A stretch of DNA of 64,000 nt from Ferruginibacter sp. Lineage in GTDB: Bacteria; Bacteroidota; Bacteroidia; Chitinophagales; Chitinophagaceae. The stretch spans positions 1 through 64,000 of the forward strand of contig JAOQAK010000080.1 in NCBI GenBank assembly GCA_025963635.1, read 5' to 3'. Shown piece after piece: positions 1 through 8,211 of the stretch (position 1 is its first letter; each line of letters opens with the position of its first letter). Under the pieces are notes generated by a model, which worked only from the letters and a program-made list of their open reading frames with translations, did no database searches and had not been told where the DNA came from. The translations under genes were made by a program, and so were the position numbers.

Positions 1-400
1 GAAATGCCCGGTACCCTTTTTTCTATAAAACAAACAATGGCGCTACTATATGCGCAATGCCATGGTTCATCCACGAGGCCGGTGGTTACCGGTTATTATG
101 TAAGCATCAGCCGGCATTTTATTCAAGTTAAATCAATGGGAACAATGGAACTGCAATGCTGGCCTCTGTGTGATTGGAAATGTAATTGACTTTGTGGTAG
201 TAGTAGACGAGGAAGACACAGGGCTGGAGCCCTGCGCCTATCGGAGGTAGCGAAGGGACTTACCAAAACTTTGAGGCAGCTGTAAATAACGCAATGGCGT
301 AGCCTTTGATGTTGAGAAACAACAACCCGTCGCAACTGTATCCCACTCAATAAAATATTCGGATAATCCACCAGGTAATTTCATCCATCTGAATCCCTAA
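1..400 (+). pseudogene. degenerate coding remnant(s), unidentified
   Basis: No intact gene is seen, but protein-like stretches follow one another in different forward frames. Bases 3-131 read an open frame containing YPFFYKTNNGAT and ICAMPWFIHEAGGYR before a TAA. Around 150-235 another frame gives CVIGNVIDFVVVVDEEDTG. Around 240-295 a frame gives SEGTYQNFEAAVNNAMA and then a stop. A further frame ends at 398-400 with KYSDNPPGNFIHLNP. This suggests one or more frameshifted genes, or the 3' end of a gene followed by noise. The family is not recognised, and the call rests only on amino-acid-like composition. Confidence 0.3.
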
Positions 401-426
401 TTATTACGGAGTAATTGTGTATTTGC

Positions 427-459
427 AAACCTCACAGGTTTTTAAAACCTGTGAGGTCT
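427..459. repeat. AACCTCACAGG palindrome, copy 1
   Basis: Two 15-bp arms, AAACCTCACAGGTTT and AAACCTGTGAGGTCT, flank a 3-nt centre. The only imperfection is in the last bases. The same palindrome recurs at 35531-35563. It could form a terminator-like hairpin, but no gene ends directly upstream. Confidence 0.8.
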
Positions 460-579
460 GATCCAAATAAAATTTGTGTCTGGAATATTTAAAAATTATA
501 TTTTAATAATTGTTACTTTTAAGCTGGTAACCCGTATGTCCTAAAAACTACAATCATTTAAAATTAAATTTTGTAAAAA

Positions 580-2178
580 ATGGACAGTTTACCTTTAGAC
601 GGTGTTACATATCTCCTGCCTGAAAACCTCCAGGATGTTTTGGACCTTGTAAATGAGGCAAAAGACAATAAAGAGATTGTTTGTCTTCGTGGTTCGGCAC
701 ATTCATTTCCCCTGATTACAACTTTAGAAAAAGGTTCATCCACCGGAAGCAAATACAAGTATGTAATGCTTTCTAAAATGTTCAATGTAGTGATCACTGG
801 TACTACCGTAAAAGTAGATGCCGGTTGCCATCTCGGGCCAGATCCATGGGACCCCACAGGAATTTCCAACCTCGATAACTCCTTACTCTACCAACTGGAC
901 CAGGCAAATCTTTCTATTCCCGACCTGGGCGGGATAACGCATCAAACCGTGGGCGGTTTTTTATCTACTGCATCATCGGGCGGTTCCACACAATTTTCGT
1001 TTGAAGATGCTTTGATAAGCATCGACATTGTTACCTGCGAAGAAGGTACCGGCGCTGCTGTAAGAACCTTTACCAGGCCCGTACCGGATAACCCGGATGA
1101 CCCTTTTTATGCTGCAGGGGTTGCCACCAGGGGCTTGTTTGGCGTTATTGTTTCAGCCACTTTTCAATGCTCGCCAAAGTTTTATATTGAAGGGCAGGAG
1201 GCAACCACAACAGAGGCGGATTGTGCAATAGATCTTTTTGGCCCGGGAAGTAATTTAAAACCAAGCTTGCAAACATTTTGCAAGCAAACCCAATATACCC
1301 GCCTGATGTGGTGGCCGCAGGAAAACGTACATAAGATAGTGGTATGGCAGGCAAAACAAACCGATGAACAGGGAGCGAATGCATGGGCCGCACAGGCCTA
1401 CGAAAAAATGGGGCTACCGGTACAACCATTGAAACCCTACCAGGAAGTGCCATTTATTATGAAGAGCCCAACGCTGGCCACCCTTGGCGCTGACATTCTG
1501 TTCACTGCCATCGGAACCTGGCCAGACTGGCTCTTTGAGTTATTGAGCGATAAAAAAGTGGAGTATGATATCATCAAGGGCATTATTGACGTCTCCTTCT
1601 TCCCCTTAATCCTGCCTAAAATATTAGACATTTTTGTGACGGTGGATACGCCCGATAATGCCAATAAAGGCCCGCAGCAATTTGCCGATTTGTGGTACAC
1701 GGGTCTGCCAATGGACAACCAGATAAGCGATAAACTTTTCCCCGTTTGGTTTACCGAGCTTTGGATTGACATTGAACAAACGCAGCAGGTGATGAGCGAC
1801 CTGCAAAATTTTTACAATGAAAGTACCGCCAATACCGGCGCTTTTAGTTGTGAAATATATGCCGCGAAAGCAAACTCTTTTTGGCTTAGCCCTTCCTATA
1901 ACAGGGATGTTATACGCATCGATGTATTTTGGTTCGGAAACAATACGGGTGATCCGAGACAGTTTTATCAAAAATTCTGGACCCGGTTGGCGAAATACAA
2001 CTACCGCCCGCATTGGGCCAAATATATGCCCGACGCCGCGAGCGAACAGGGTATCGATTACCTGCGGGCAAATTATCCTAAATGGGACCAATGGATGGCA
2101 TTAAGGCAACAGCTGGATCCTGACCAGGTTTTTGTAAACGATTACTGGCGTCCATACCTTAACATTCCTCCCCTGTAA
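580..2178 (+). CDS. FAD-linked oxidase, aldonolactone/alditol oxidase-like
   Basis: A 532-aa flavoprotein of the vanillyl-alcohol-oxidase type. The N-terminal PCMH FAD-binding domain (about residues 10-195) has LRGSAHS with His41, where relatives bind FAD covalently, and HQTVGGFLSTASSGG for the pyrophosphate loop. The C-terminus has YRPHWAKYMPD and WMALRQQLDPDQVFVNDYW, typical of the D-arabinono-1,4-lactone oxidase family. No signal peptide or membrane segment is seen, so it is probably cytosolic. The expected chemistry is oxidation of a sugar lactone or polyol with O2; the substrate cannot be read from sequence. A paralogue follows 61 bp downstream. Confidence 0.8.
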   Translation: MDSLPLDGVTYLLPENLQDVLDLVNEAKDNKEIVCLRGSAHSFPLITTLEKGSSTGSKYKYVMLSKMFNVVITGTTVKVDAGCHLGPDPWDPTGISNLDNSLLYQLDQANLSIPDLGGITHQTVGGFLSTASSGGSTQFSFEDALISIDIVTCEEGTGAAVRTFTRPVPDNPDDPFYAAGVATRGLFGVIVSATFQCSPKFYIEGQEATTTEADCAIDLFGPGSNLKPSLQTFCKQTQYTRLMWWPQENVHKIVVWQAKQTDEQGANAWAAQAYEKMGLPVQPLKPYQEVPFIMKSPTLATLGADILFTAIGTWPDWLFELLSDKKVEYDIIKGIIDVSFFPLILPKILDIFVTVDTPDNANKGPQQFADLWYTGLPMDNQISDKLFPVWFTELWIDIEQTQQVMSDLQNFYNESTANTGAFSCEIYAAKANSFWLSPSYNRDVIRIDVFWFGNNTGDPRQFYQKFWTRLAKYNYRPHWAKYMPDAASEQGIDYLRANYPKWDQWMALRQQLDPDQVFVNDYWRPYLNIPPL

Positions 2179-2239
2179 TGATTCCGGCCGTCTTTGCATT
2201 TTTTGTTTATAAACATTCACCATTATAAAGTAAAACATC

Positions 2240-3841
2240 ATGATACAACCCGATTCCACTGGATTATACCATCCGGCCGGTGAAAGCGATATTATCGAGC
2301 TGATTCAAAATGCCATTCAAAACAAATTGCAGGTACGGGTTAGGGGAGCAGCAGAATCTGTTATCAGTGGGGTATACGCAGATGGCTTCAACCCCACAAC
2401 AGCTTCCCCCGGTAACAATATCAATATCGAACTGGACCAGTTAAGATGTGTTTCAATTGACAAAGCTAAAATGCAGGTTACTGTTGGGGGAGGATGTAAC
2501 CTTGGGTTTGATCCCTTTGATCCATCCCACGTTTCAGAAGAATCCAATGCAAATAACTTATTTTTCCAGTTGAATGAAAGCGGGCTTGCGATACCCAATG
2601 TACCCAATGCCATTCATCAAACGGTGGCAGGCTTTATTTCAACGGGATCGTCAGGAGGAACCATGCAACATTCTTTTGATGAATGCATATTGTCGATCCG
2701 CATTATTGATGGCACAGGCAAGGCTACCACGTTTACAAAATCGGATGATCTCAATGATAACTTTTATGGCGTTGTAGTATCGATGGGATTACTAGGCATC
2801 ATTACCGAAGTTATCCTGCAATGCGTACCGGCCTTTAATATTATCGGGAAGCAATCTACCACCCTTACTGCCGACTGCGAATATGACTTTTTTGGACCAG
2901 GAAGCAGCGGGAAGCCCTCTTTACCGGCTTACATTTCTGCCACTGAATTTTCACGTATTCTATGGTGGCCGTTCAAAACCCTGAATCGTGCCATCAGCTG
3001 GAAGGCAAAGGAGATGACCGCCTCAGATTACACCCCTGCTACTGGAACTCCTGAAGATTTCAAACCTAATCCCTACAGGCCATTATTTCCCCCGGTATTC
3101 GGCAGTACGCTTCCTACTGAAACCGTTGCTGCTACGGGCTTTCAGCTAATTGCTACCTGGCCCGACTGGTTTTTTGATCTACTGGGCAATAGCCAGGCGG
3201 AAGAAACTCCGCTTGAAAAAGAATTGATGACTGCGGTCGAATCGGTATTCCCTTTCTTTTACCCGCTGCTTACCGATCGCTTTTTTCCGGTGAATACGCC
3301 ATCTTCACCTGCACAGGTTTTTTGGGACAATTGGCTCGGTAGTCTACCGATGGATAAAGTGGAATATGGTAACGAATTGTTTAATCTTACCTACGCCGAA
3401 ATGTGGGTACCAGCAAGTGTGGCTACAAGTGTTGTCAATATCATGCAAGCCGATTACGAACAAAAAGGATACACCGCCACAGGATTTTATACGGCAGAAA
3501 TATTGGGTGCCAAACAGAGCAATTTTTGGTTAAGTCCTGCCTATGGAACGGATTCGGTCCGGATAAATATTTTGTACTTCGCCAAATCATCAGATGTTCC
3601 TGAGAATTATTTCAGTCAATTCTGGACCCTGCTGAATGATAACCACATTAATTTCCGGCCACACTGGGGTAAAGTGCTCCCCCTTTCCACCAGTGCAACC
3701 GGCCCGGATTACCTGCAGAACAATTATCCTAAATGGACCGACTGGAAGAATTTGAGAGAACAAATGGATCCGCACCAAATCTTTGTAACAGATTACTGGC
3801 GTTCGCATTTGGGTATCCCGGCAGTGGACGCGGTTATTTAA
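2240..3841 (+). CDS. FAD-linked oxidase paralogue lacking the FAD-anchoring His
   Basis: A 533-aa paralogue of the preceding oxidase, alignable end to end (HQTVAGFISTGSSGG, FFGPGSSGKPSLPAY, FRPHWGKVLP, DPHQIFVTDYW). The pair looks like an old tandem duplication. The motif that reads RGSAHS in the first copy is RGAAES here, so the covalent-FAD histidine is replaced by Glu39. The protein may bind FAD non-covalently, or may have lost oxidase activity; its length and other motifs are intact. The cyclase gene starts 7 bp after the stop, which suggests co-transcription. Confidence 0.78.
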   Translation: MIQPDSTGLYHPAGESDIIELIQNAIQNKLQVRVRGAAESVISGVYADGFNPTTASPGNNINIELDQLRCVSIDKAKMQVTVGGGCNLGFDPFDPSHVSEESNANNLFFQLNESGLAIPNVPNAIHQTVAGFISTGSSGGTMQHSFDECILSIRIIDGTGKATTFTKSDDLNDNFYGVVVSMGLLGIITEVILQCVPAFNIIGKQSTTLTADCEYDFFGPGSSGKPSLPAYISATEFSRILWWPFKTLNRAISWKAKEMTASDYTPATGTPEDFKPNPYRPLFPPVFGSTLPTETVAATGFQLIATWPDWFFDLLGNSQAEETPLEKELMTAVESVFPFFYPLLTDRFFPVNTPSSPAQVFWDNWLGSLPMDKVEYGNELFNLTYAEMWVPASVATSVVNIMQADYEQKGYTATGFYTAEILGAKQSNFWLSPAYGTDSVRINILYFAKSSDVPENYFSQFWTLLNDNHINFRPHWGKVLPLSTSATGPDYLQNNYPKWTDWKNLREQMDPHQIFVTDYWRSHLGIPAVDAVI

Positions 3842-3848
3842 CGATCAC

Positions 3849-5171
3849 ATGGATACAAAAACAAATATAGCGGGTAATAAATCTCTTGTGGCAGTCCTGG
3901 TAGAACGATTAAAAACGTTATGGAACAAAGTCATCCATATTGGAATTGATGATGATACAACTACATTCGATAAAAGACGCACCCGCCTGTTGAATGGGAT
4001 CTGCACCTGGGCCTTCCTGATCTATTTTTCATATGTTTTGGCATATGCTGGGCATAAAGATTCGTGGTTTATTGTAAACGATAGCTTGATAGGCGTATTT
4101 GGCTATTCGATGGTGATCATCATCAACCATTTTCGTAAATATGCCCTTGCATGCCACGGGTTTATCATCTTCAACCTTTTTTTTTATTTGGAACAAGCTG
4201 TAACCGGGGGAATTGTGACGGGTGTGGAATATATTTTTGTTCCAAGCTGTGTTACATCCGTGCTATTCTTCAGAACGCCCCGGATCATATTGTTCTATTT
4301 CCTCGCAAATCTGCTTTTCTTTGGTTTGGCGAAATGGTCGTTCTCCCACATGCAACCTGTTTTTAATTACAAGGGGCAGGAGCAATCGATCTTTATTGCC
4401 AATCACATCACCATGTTTGTGATCCTTTTCATGATTGTTTATTATTTTAAAACTGAAAACATACGACAGGAAAAATTACTTGAATCCAAAAATGTGAGCA
4501 TTTCAAATGAAAAGCAAAAATCAGATAAACTTTTGCTGAATATTCTTCCGTTCGAAACAGCTGAGGAATTAAAACAGACCGGCACGGCAAAGTCCCGGAG
4601 TTTCAAAATGGTAACAGTTATGTTTACGGATTTTAAGAATTTCACCCTCACTTCTGAAAAACTTACTCCTGAGGAATTAGTAAGTGAGATACACCATTAT
4701 TTCAGCACATTTGACCTCATCATGAAAAAGTACAATATTGAAAAAATTAAAACCATCGGAGACGCCTACATGTGCGCCGGTGGCATACCTGAAGAAAATA
4801 CTACCCATCCTTTTGATGTGGTGATGGCGGCTTTGGAGATACAGGAATTTATGCTGCAGAAAAAGAAAGAGAAAGAAAATGCCAATGAATTATTTTTTGA
4901 ATTGAGACTGGGCATTCACACCGGGCCTGTGGTGGCTGGAATAGTGGGTACAACAAAATTCTCCTACGATATCTGGGGCGATACGGTAAACGTTGCCTCC
5001 CGTATGCAAAGCAGCGGGCAGGAGGGTAAGGTGAATATTTCGGGTAGCACGTACCAATTGGTTAAAGACCGGTTCACTTGCCTGTATCGTGGGAAAATTG
5101 CGGCAAAAAACAAAGGAGCCGTCGATATGTATTTTGTAGAAGGGCCGATAGAGCCTCCAACACTGGCATAA
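3849..5171 (+). CDS. membrane-bound class III adenylate cyclase
   Basis: A 440-aa protein. Residues about 50-200 hold some six membrane helices, followed by a short linker and a class III cyclase domain (about 250-430). Catalytic residues are visible: metal aspartates D261 (FTDFKNFT) and D305 (KTIGDAYM), adenine-selecting K301 and D374 (YDIWGDTVNVASR), and transition-state N381 and R385. K plus D indicates ATP rather than GTP, so the product should be cAMP made at the inner face of the membrane. All residues lie in one chain, so it should work as a homodimer. A predicted cAMP phosphodiesterase is encoded at 48757-49707. Confidence 0.88.
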   Translation: MDTKTNIAGNKSLVAVLVERLKTLWNKVIHIGIDDDTTTFDKRRTRLLNGICTWAFLIYFSYVLAYAGHKDSWFIVNDSLIGVFGYSMVIIINHFRKYALACHGFIIFNLFFYLEQAVTGGIVTGVEYIFVPSCVTSVLFFRTPRIILFYFLANLLFFGLAKWSFSHMQPVFNYKGQEQSIFIANHITMFVILFMIVYYFKTENIRQEKLLESKNVSISNEKQKSDKLLLNILPFETAEELKQTGTAKSRSFKMVTVMFTDFKNFTLTSEKLTPEELVSEIHHYFSTFDLIMKKYNIEKIKTIGDAYMCAGGIPEENTTHPFDVVMAALEIQEFMLQKKKEKENANELFFELRLGIHTGPVVAGIVGTTKFSYDIWGDTVNVASRMQSSGQEGKVNISGSTYQLVKDRFTCLYRGKIAAKNKGAVDMYFVEGPIEPPTLA

Positions 5172-5399
5172 AACAGCATCTTTTCATCCGGGATCAATTT
5201 CTGCTGGTGGATTTAACATTTCACAGCCGATAATGTGTGAATAATGTAACACTGCCTGGTTAAAAATAACAGACCTTTAGACCACTAAATATTTCGCGAG
5301 CGCTGGTTGCTAAACACCTCATCTCCCAAATGTATCGTTACATAATAATTCCTTCGCGGATTCTACCTAGTTATTCAATTCATAGTTCAAATAAAAATC

Positions 5400-5864
5400 A
5401 TGAAAAAGATTGTTCTGCTATTTTCTTTATTACTACTTGTAATAGCCACTCTGCCGGTGTATGCCCAAAAGTATAAAACTGCCGCGGACACCGGCAAGCT
5501 AAACCTCGAATATGTAAAAGTGAGCAATGATATTGCTGAGCTCACCGCCGAATTGGCGAGTGCACAAAACAAATTACCCGATTACCAGGCAAAAGCAAAG
5601 TCTGCTGAATCAGATGCGCAGGATGCTGCAAGTTCAAGTAGCGACCAGGCATCCAAAGCCACGAACGGTAGTGTAAGTGATGCAAAGAAGGCAAATAAGA
5701 GAGCTAAAAAAGCTTACAATGAAGCCAAGGGCGCCCGGTCTGCAAACAATGATGTAAGTGATCAGAACGACAAGATCGCCAAGCTTTCCTCGAAGCTGAA
5801 AAAGAAACAAAACCGGTTACATGAGTTAGATGAAATGCGTGCCGCGATTAATGCGAAATTATGA
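5400..5864 (+). CDS. small secreted coiled-coil protein, unknown function
   Basis: A 154-aa protein with a clear signal peptide (MKKIVLLFSLLLLVIATL, then PVYAQ). The mature part is charged and Ala/Ser/Lys-rich: heptad-like segments at about 35-60 and 118-150 flank a Ser/Ala/Asn-rich middle. No catalytic motif or named family is recognised. It is probably periplasmic, or associated with the envelope through its coiled coils. It stands alone, with a 228-bp intergenic region upstream and the hairpin array starting about 30 bp downstream. Confidence 0.75.
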   Translation: MKKIVLLFSLLLLVIATLPVYAQKYKTAADTGKLNLEYVKVSNDIAELTAELASAQNKLPDYQAKAKSAESDAQDAASSSSDQASKATNGSVSDAKKANKRAKKAYNEAKGARSANNDVSDQNDKIAKLSSKLKKKQNRLHELDEMRAAINAKL

Positions 5865-5897
5865 GTGGGTGGAACTGTGTGGTGTGAAATAAAACAA

Positions 5898-6870
5898 GTT
5901 CCCGGGCGGGCCTCTGCGTGGATTTGTGTGCGCAGGCTTGCAGGACCCGCCGCCGCTTCAGCAGGGTCATGAGTTTCCTTATTTAAGGTGTTAATCGCTT
6001 AGTAGCACGGTGAGTCCTGCCCTGCACAAGGCTTGGAGCAGAGACTCACCTGTGAAATCGTGTTCACAACGCTCTCTACAATTTCTAATGGTTCCCAGGC
6101 GGGTCTCTGCATGGATTTGTGCGCTGGCTTGCAGGACCTCCGTCCCTTCAGCAGGTACATAAGTTTCCTTATTTGATGAGTTAATCGCTCCGTAGTACGG
6201 TGAGTCCTGCCCTGCACAAGGCTTGGAGCAGAGACTCACCTGTGAATTCGGGGTGCTGCTGCTCTCCGCTTCGGACCTTCTCAATTTTAGAGTTTCCCAG
6301 GCGGGTCTCTGCGTGGATTTGTGCGCTGGCTTGCAGGACCTGCCGTCCCTTCAGCAGGTACATGAGTTTCCTTATTTAATGAGTTAATCGCTCCGTTTTA
6401 CGGTGAGTCCTGCCCTGCACAAGGCTTGGAGCAGAGACTCACCTGTGAATTCGGGGTGCTGCTGCTCTCCGCTTGGTTCCCAGGCGGGTCTCTGCGTGGA
6501 TTTGTGCGCAGGCTTGCAGGACCCGCCGTCCCTTCAGCAGGTACATGAGTTTCCTTATTTAATGAGTTAATCGCTCCGTATTACGGTGAGCCTGCAAGGC
6601 TTGGAGCAGAGACTCACCTGTGAATTCCGGGACCTTCTCAATTTTAGAGTTTGCTAGGCGGGTCTCTGCGTGGATTTGTGCGTTGGCTTGCAGGACCCGC
6701 CGCGACTTCAGGGTACATGAATTTCCTTATTTAATGAGTTAATCGCTCCGTAGTACGGTGAGTCCTGCCCTGCACAAGGCTTGGAGCAGAGACTCACCTG
6801 TGAATTTGGGTTTACTACGCTCTCTCCAATTTTTAATGGTTCCCAGGCGAGTCTCTGCGTAAATTCGATT
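5898..6870. repeat. tandem array of ~190-bp units with paired inverted hairpins
   Basis: Five full units start at 5898, 6091, 6292, 6476 and 6649 (193, 201, 184, 173 and 190 bp), plus a truncated sixth at 6839. Each unit carries two stem-loops. Hairpin A runs from GGCGGGTCTCTGC to GCAGGACCCGCC (5905-5951 in unit 1), with arm mismatches in some units. Hairpin B runs from GGTGAGTCCTGC to GCAGAGACTCACC, at 6009-6050, 6199-6240, 6402-6443, 6585-6618 (shortened) and 6757-6798. The reverse complement of B resembles A, so a unit is an inverted pair of related elements joined by a conserved spacer. Reverse-strand open frames across the array are by-products of the repeat. Function is unknown. Confidence 0.9.
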
Positions 6871-7003
6871 TGCTTCTCTCTAATTCCAGCCGAGTCCCTG
6901 TACTCACCAACCGGTTCACTTAAACCAGTGATTTTACTATAGATTTGCACTTTATTACAGAACCCAGCCTTTTCATTTTATACCCAAAAATTATCCATAT
7001 TTA

Positions 7004-8200
7004 ATGAGCGGTGCCGAATCAGTGAGTGAAGATTTTGATAAGTTAAGGGTCTGTGTGCTTATTCCTACCTATAATAATGCTTCCACCCTGGGCGGCGTGA
7101 TAGAACAGGTGGCCGTTTACACCTCTAATATCATAATGATAAACGATGGATCTACTGATGATACGCTTTCAGTTGTTGAAAAATTTCCATTTATCCGGTT
7201 AGTAACTTATCAAAAAAATATAGGCAAAGGCTGGGCCATCCGCAGGGGTTTTGAACAGGCATCCTCACTCGGCTATCAATTTGCCATTACCATCGATTCC
7301 GACGGGCAACATTTTGCAAGCGATCTGCCCGCATTTATTGATAAACTCAGGGACCTACCCGATGCTATCATCATCGGAGCAAGAAATATGGAGCAAGCTT
7401 CAGTTCCGGGCAAAAGCAGTTTCGGGCACAAATTCTCGAATTTTTGGTTTAAAGTGGAAACCGGGATTAATTGCCCCGATACACAATCCGGTTTTCGGTT
7501 GTACCCGGTTTATTTATTAAAAGACATGCATTTTTTCACCCGTAAGTATGAGTTTGAAATTGAAGTGCTGGTGAGGTCTGCCTGGAAAGGTGTGAAGATC
7601 GCCTCCGTTCCGGTTTCAGTGTACTATCCCCCTAAAGAGGAACGGATTTCACATTTCAGGCCCTTTAAAGATTTCACGAGGATCAGTATATTAAACACGG
7701 TTTTGGTGCTCATCACCTTCCTATACATCAAACCAAGAGATTTTTTCAGGGCACTATTTGAAAAAAAAAAGTGGAAGCAATTCGTTCATGACCATTTACT
7801 TCATTCGCCCCATACCGATCAGAATAAAGCGCTTTCAATAGCTTTCGGTATATTCATGGGCATTGTGCCGCTCTGGGGATTGCAATTGGTAGTGGCCATT
7901 TTTTTAGCGGTGGTGTTCAAATTAAATAAAGTACTGGTGATCCTTGCTGCCAATATCAGCATCCCCCCAATGATCCCAATCATTATTTTTCTAAGTTATA
8001 AAACCGGTGCTTTATGGATGGGCGCCAATGCAGCGCATCTCGAGTTTAGCCGGTCCATCACCCTGCAATCCATTCAAACAAACCTGCAACAATATATTAT
8101 CGGCAGCGTTACGATGGCAATTTTGGCCGGTGTTGCAGCGGGCCTGGTCACTTTTCTATTCCTGAAAATATTTAAAAGAAAAACGCTTCTTACCGCGTAA
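7004..8200 (+). CDS. family 2 glycosyltransferase fused to DUF2062
   Basis: A 398-aa protein. Residues about 10-235 are a GT2 GT-A domain of the dolichyl-phosphate-mannose-synthase type (VLIPTYNNASTL, INDGSTDDT, DSDGQH), expected to move a sugar from a nucleotide donor to a lipid or lipid-like acceptor. Residues about 240-390 are a DUF2062 membrane domain (KALSIAFGIFMGIVPLWG, ANISIPPMIP) with several helices, so the enzyme sits at the inner membrane. It is the first gene of a tight run; the next gene starts 11 bp downstream. Such fusions are common in Bacteroidota flexirubin and aryl-polyene clusters. Donor and acceptor are unknown. Confidence 0.85.
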   Translation: MSGAESVSEDFDKLRVCVLIPTYNNASTLGGVIEQVAVYTSNIIMINDGSTDDTLSVVEKFPFIRLVTYQKNIGKGWAIRRGFEQASSLGYQFAITIDSDGQHFASDLPAFIDKLRDLPDAIIIGARNMEQASVPGKSSFGHKFSNFWFKVETGINCPDTQSGFRLYPVYLLKDMHFFTRKYEFEIEVLVRSAWKGVKIASVPVSVYYPPKEERISHFRPFKDFTRISILNTVLVLITFLYIKPRDFFRALFEKKKWKQFVHDHLLHSPHTDQNKALSIAFGIFMGIVPLWGLQLVVAIFLAVVFKLNKVLVILAANISIPPMIPIIIFLSYKTGALWMGANAAHLEFSRSITLQSIQTNLQQYIIGSVTMAILAGVAAGLVTFLFLKIFKRKTLLTA

Positions 8201-8211
8201 CCGCGATCTAC

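Noticed and set aside
5898..6870. CRISPR array
   Set aside because: Units of about 190 bp with long internal hairpins and conserved spacers do not fit repeat-spacer structure, and no cas genes are present.
5991..6950. Reverse-strand open frames rich in SLCSKPCAGQDSP
   Set aside because: They recur because the DNA unit recurs, follow the hairpins exactly, and lack start signals; they are shadows of the repeat array.
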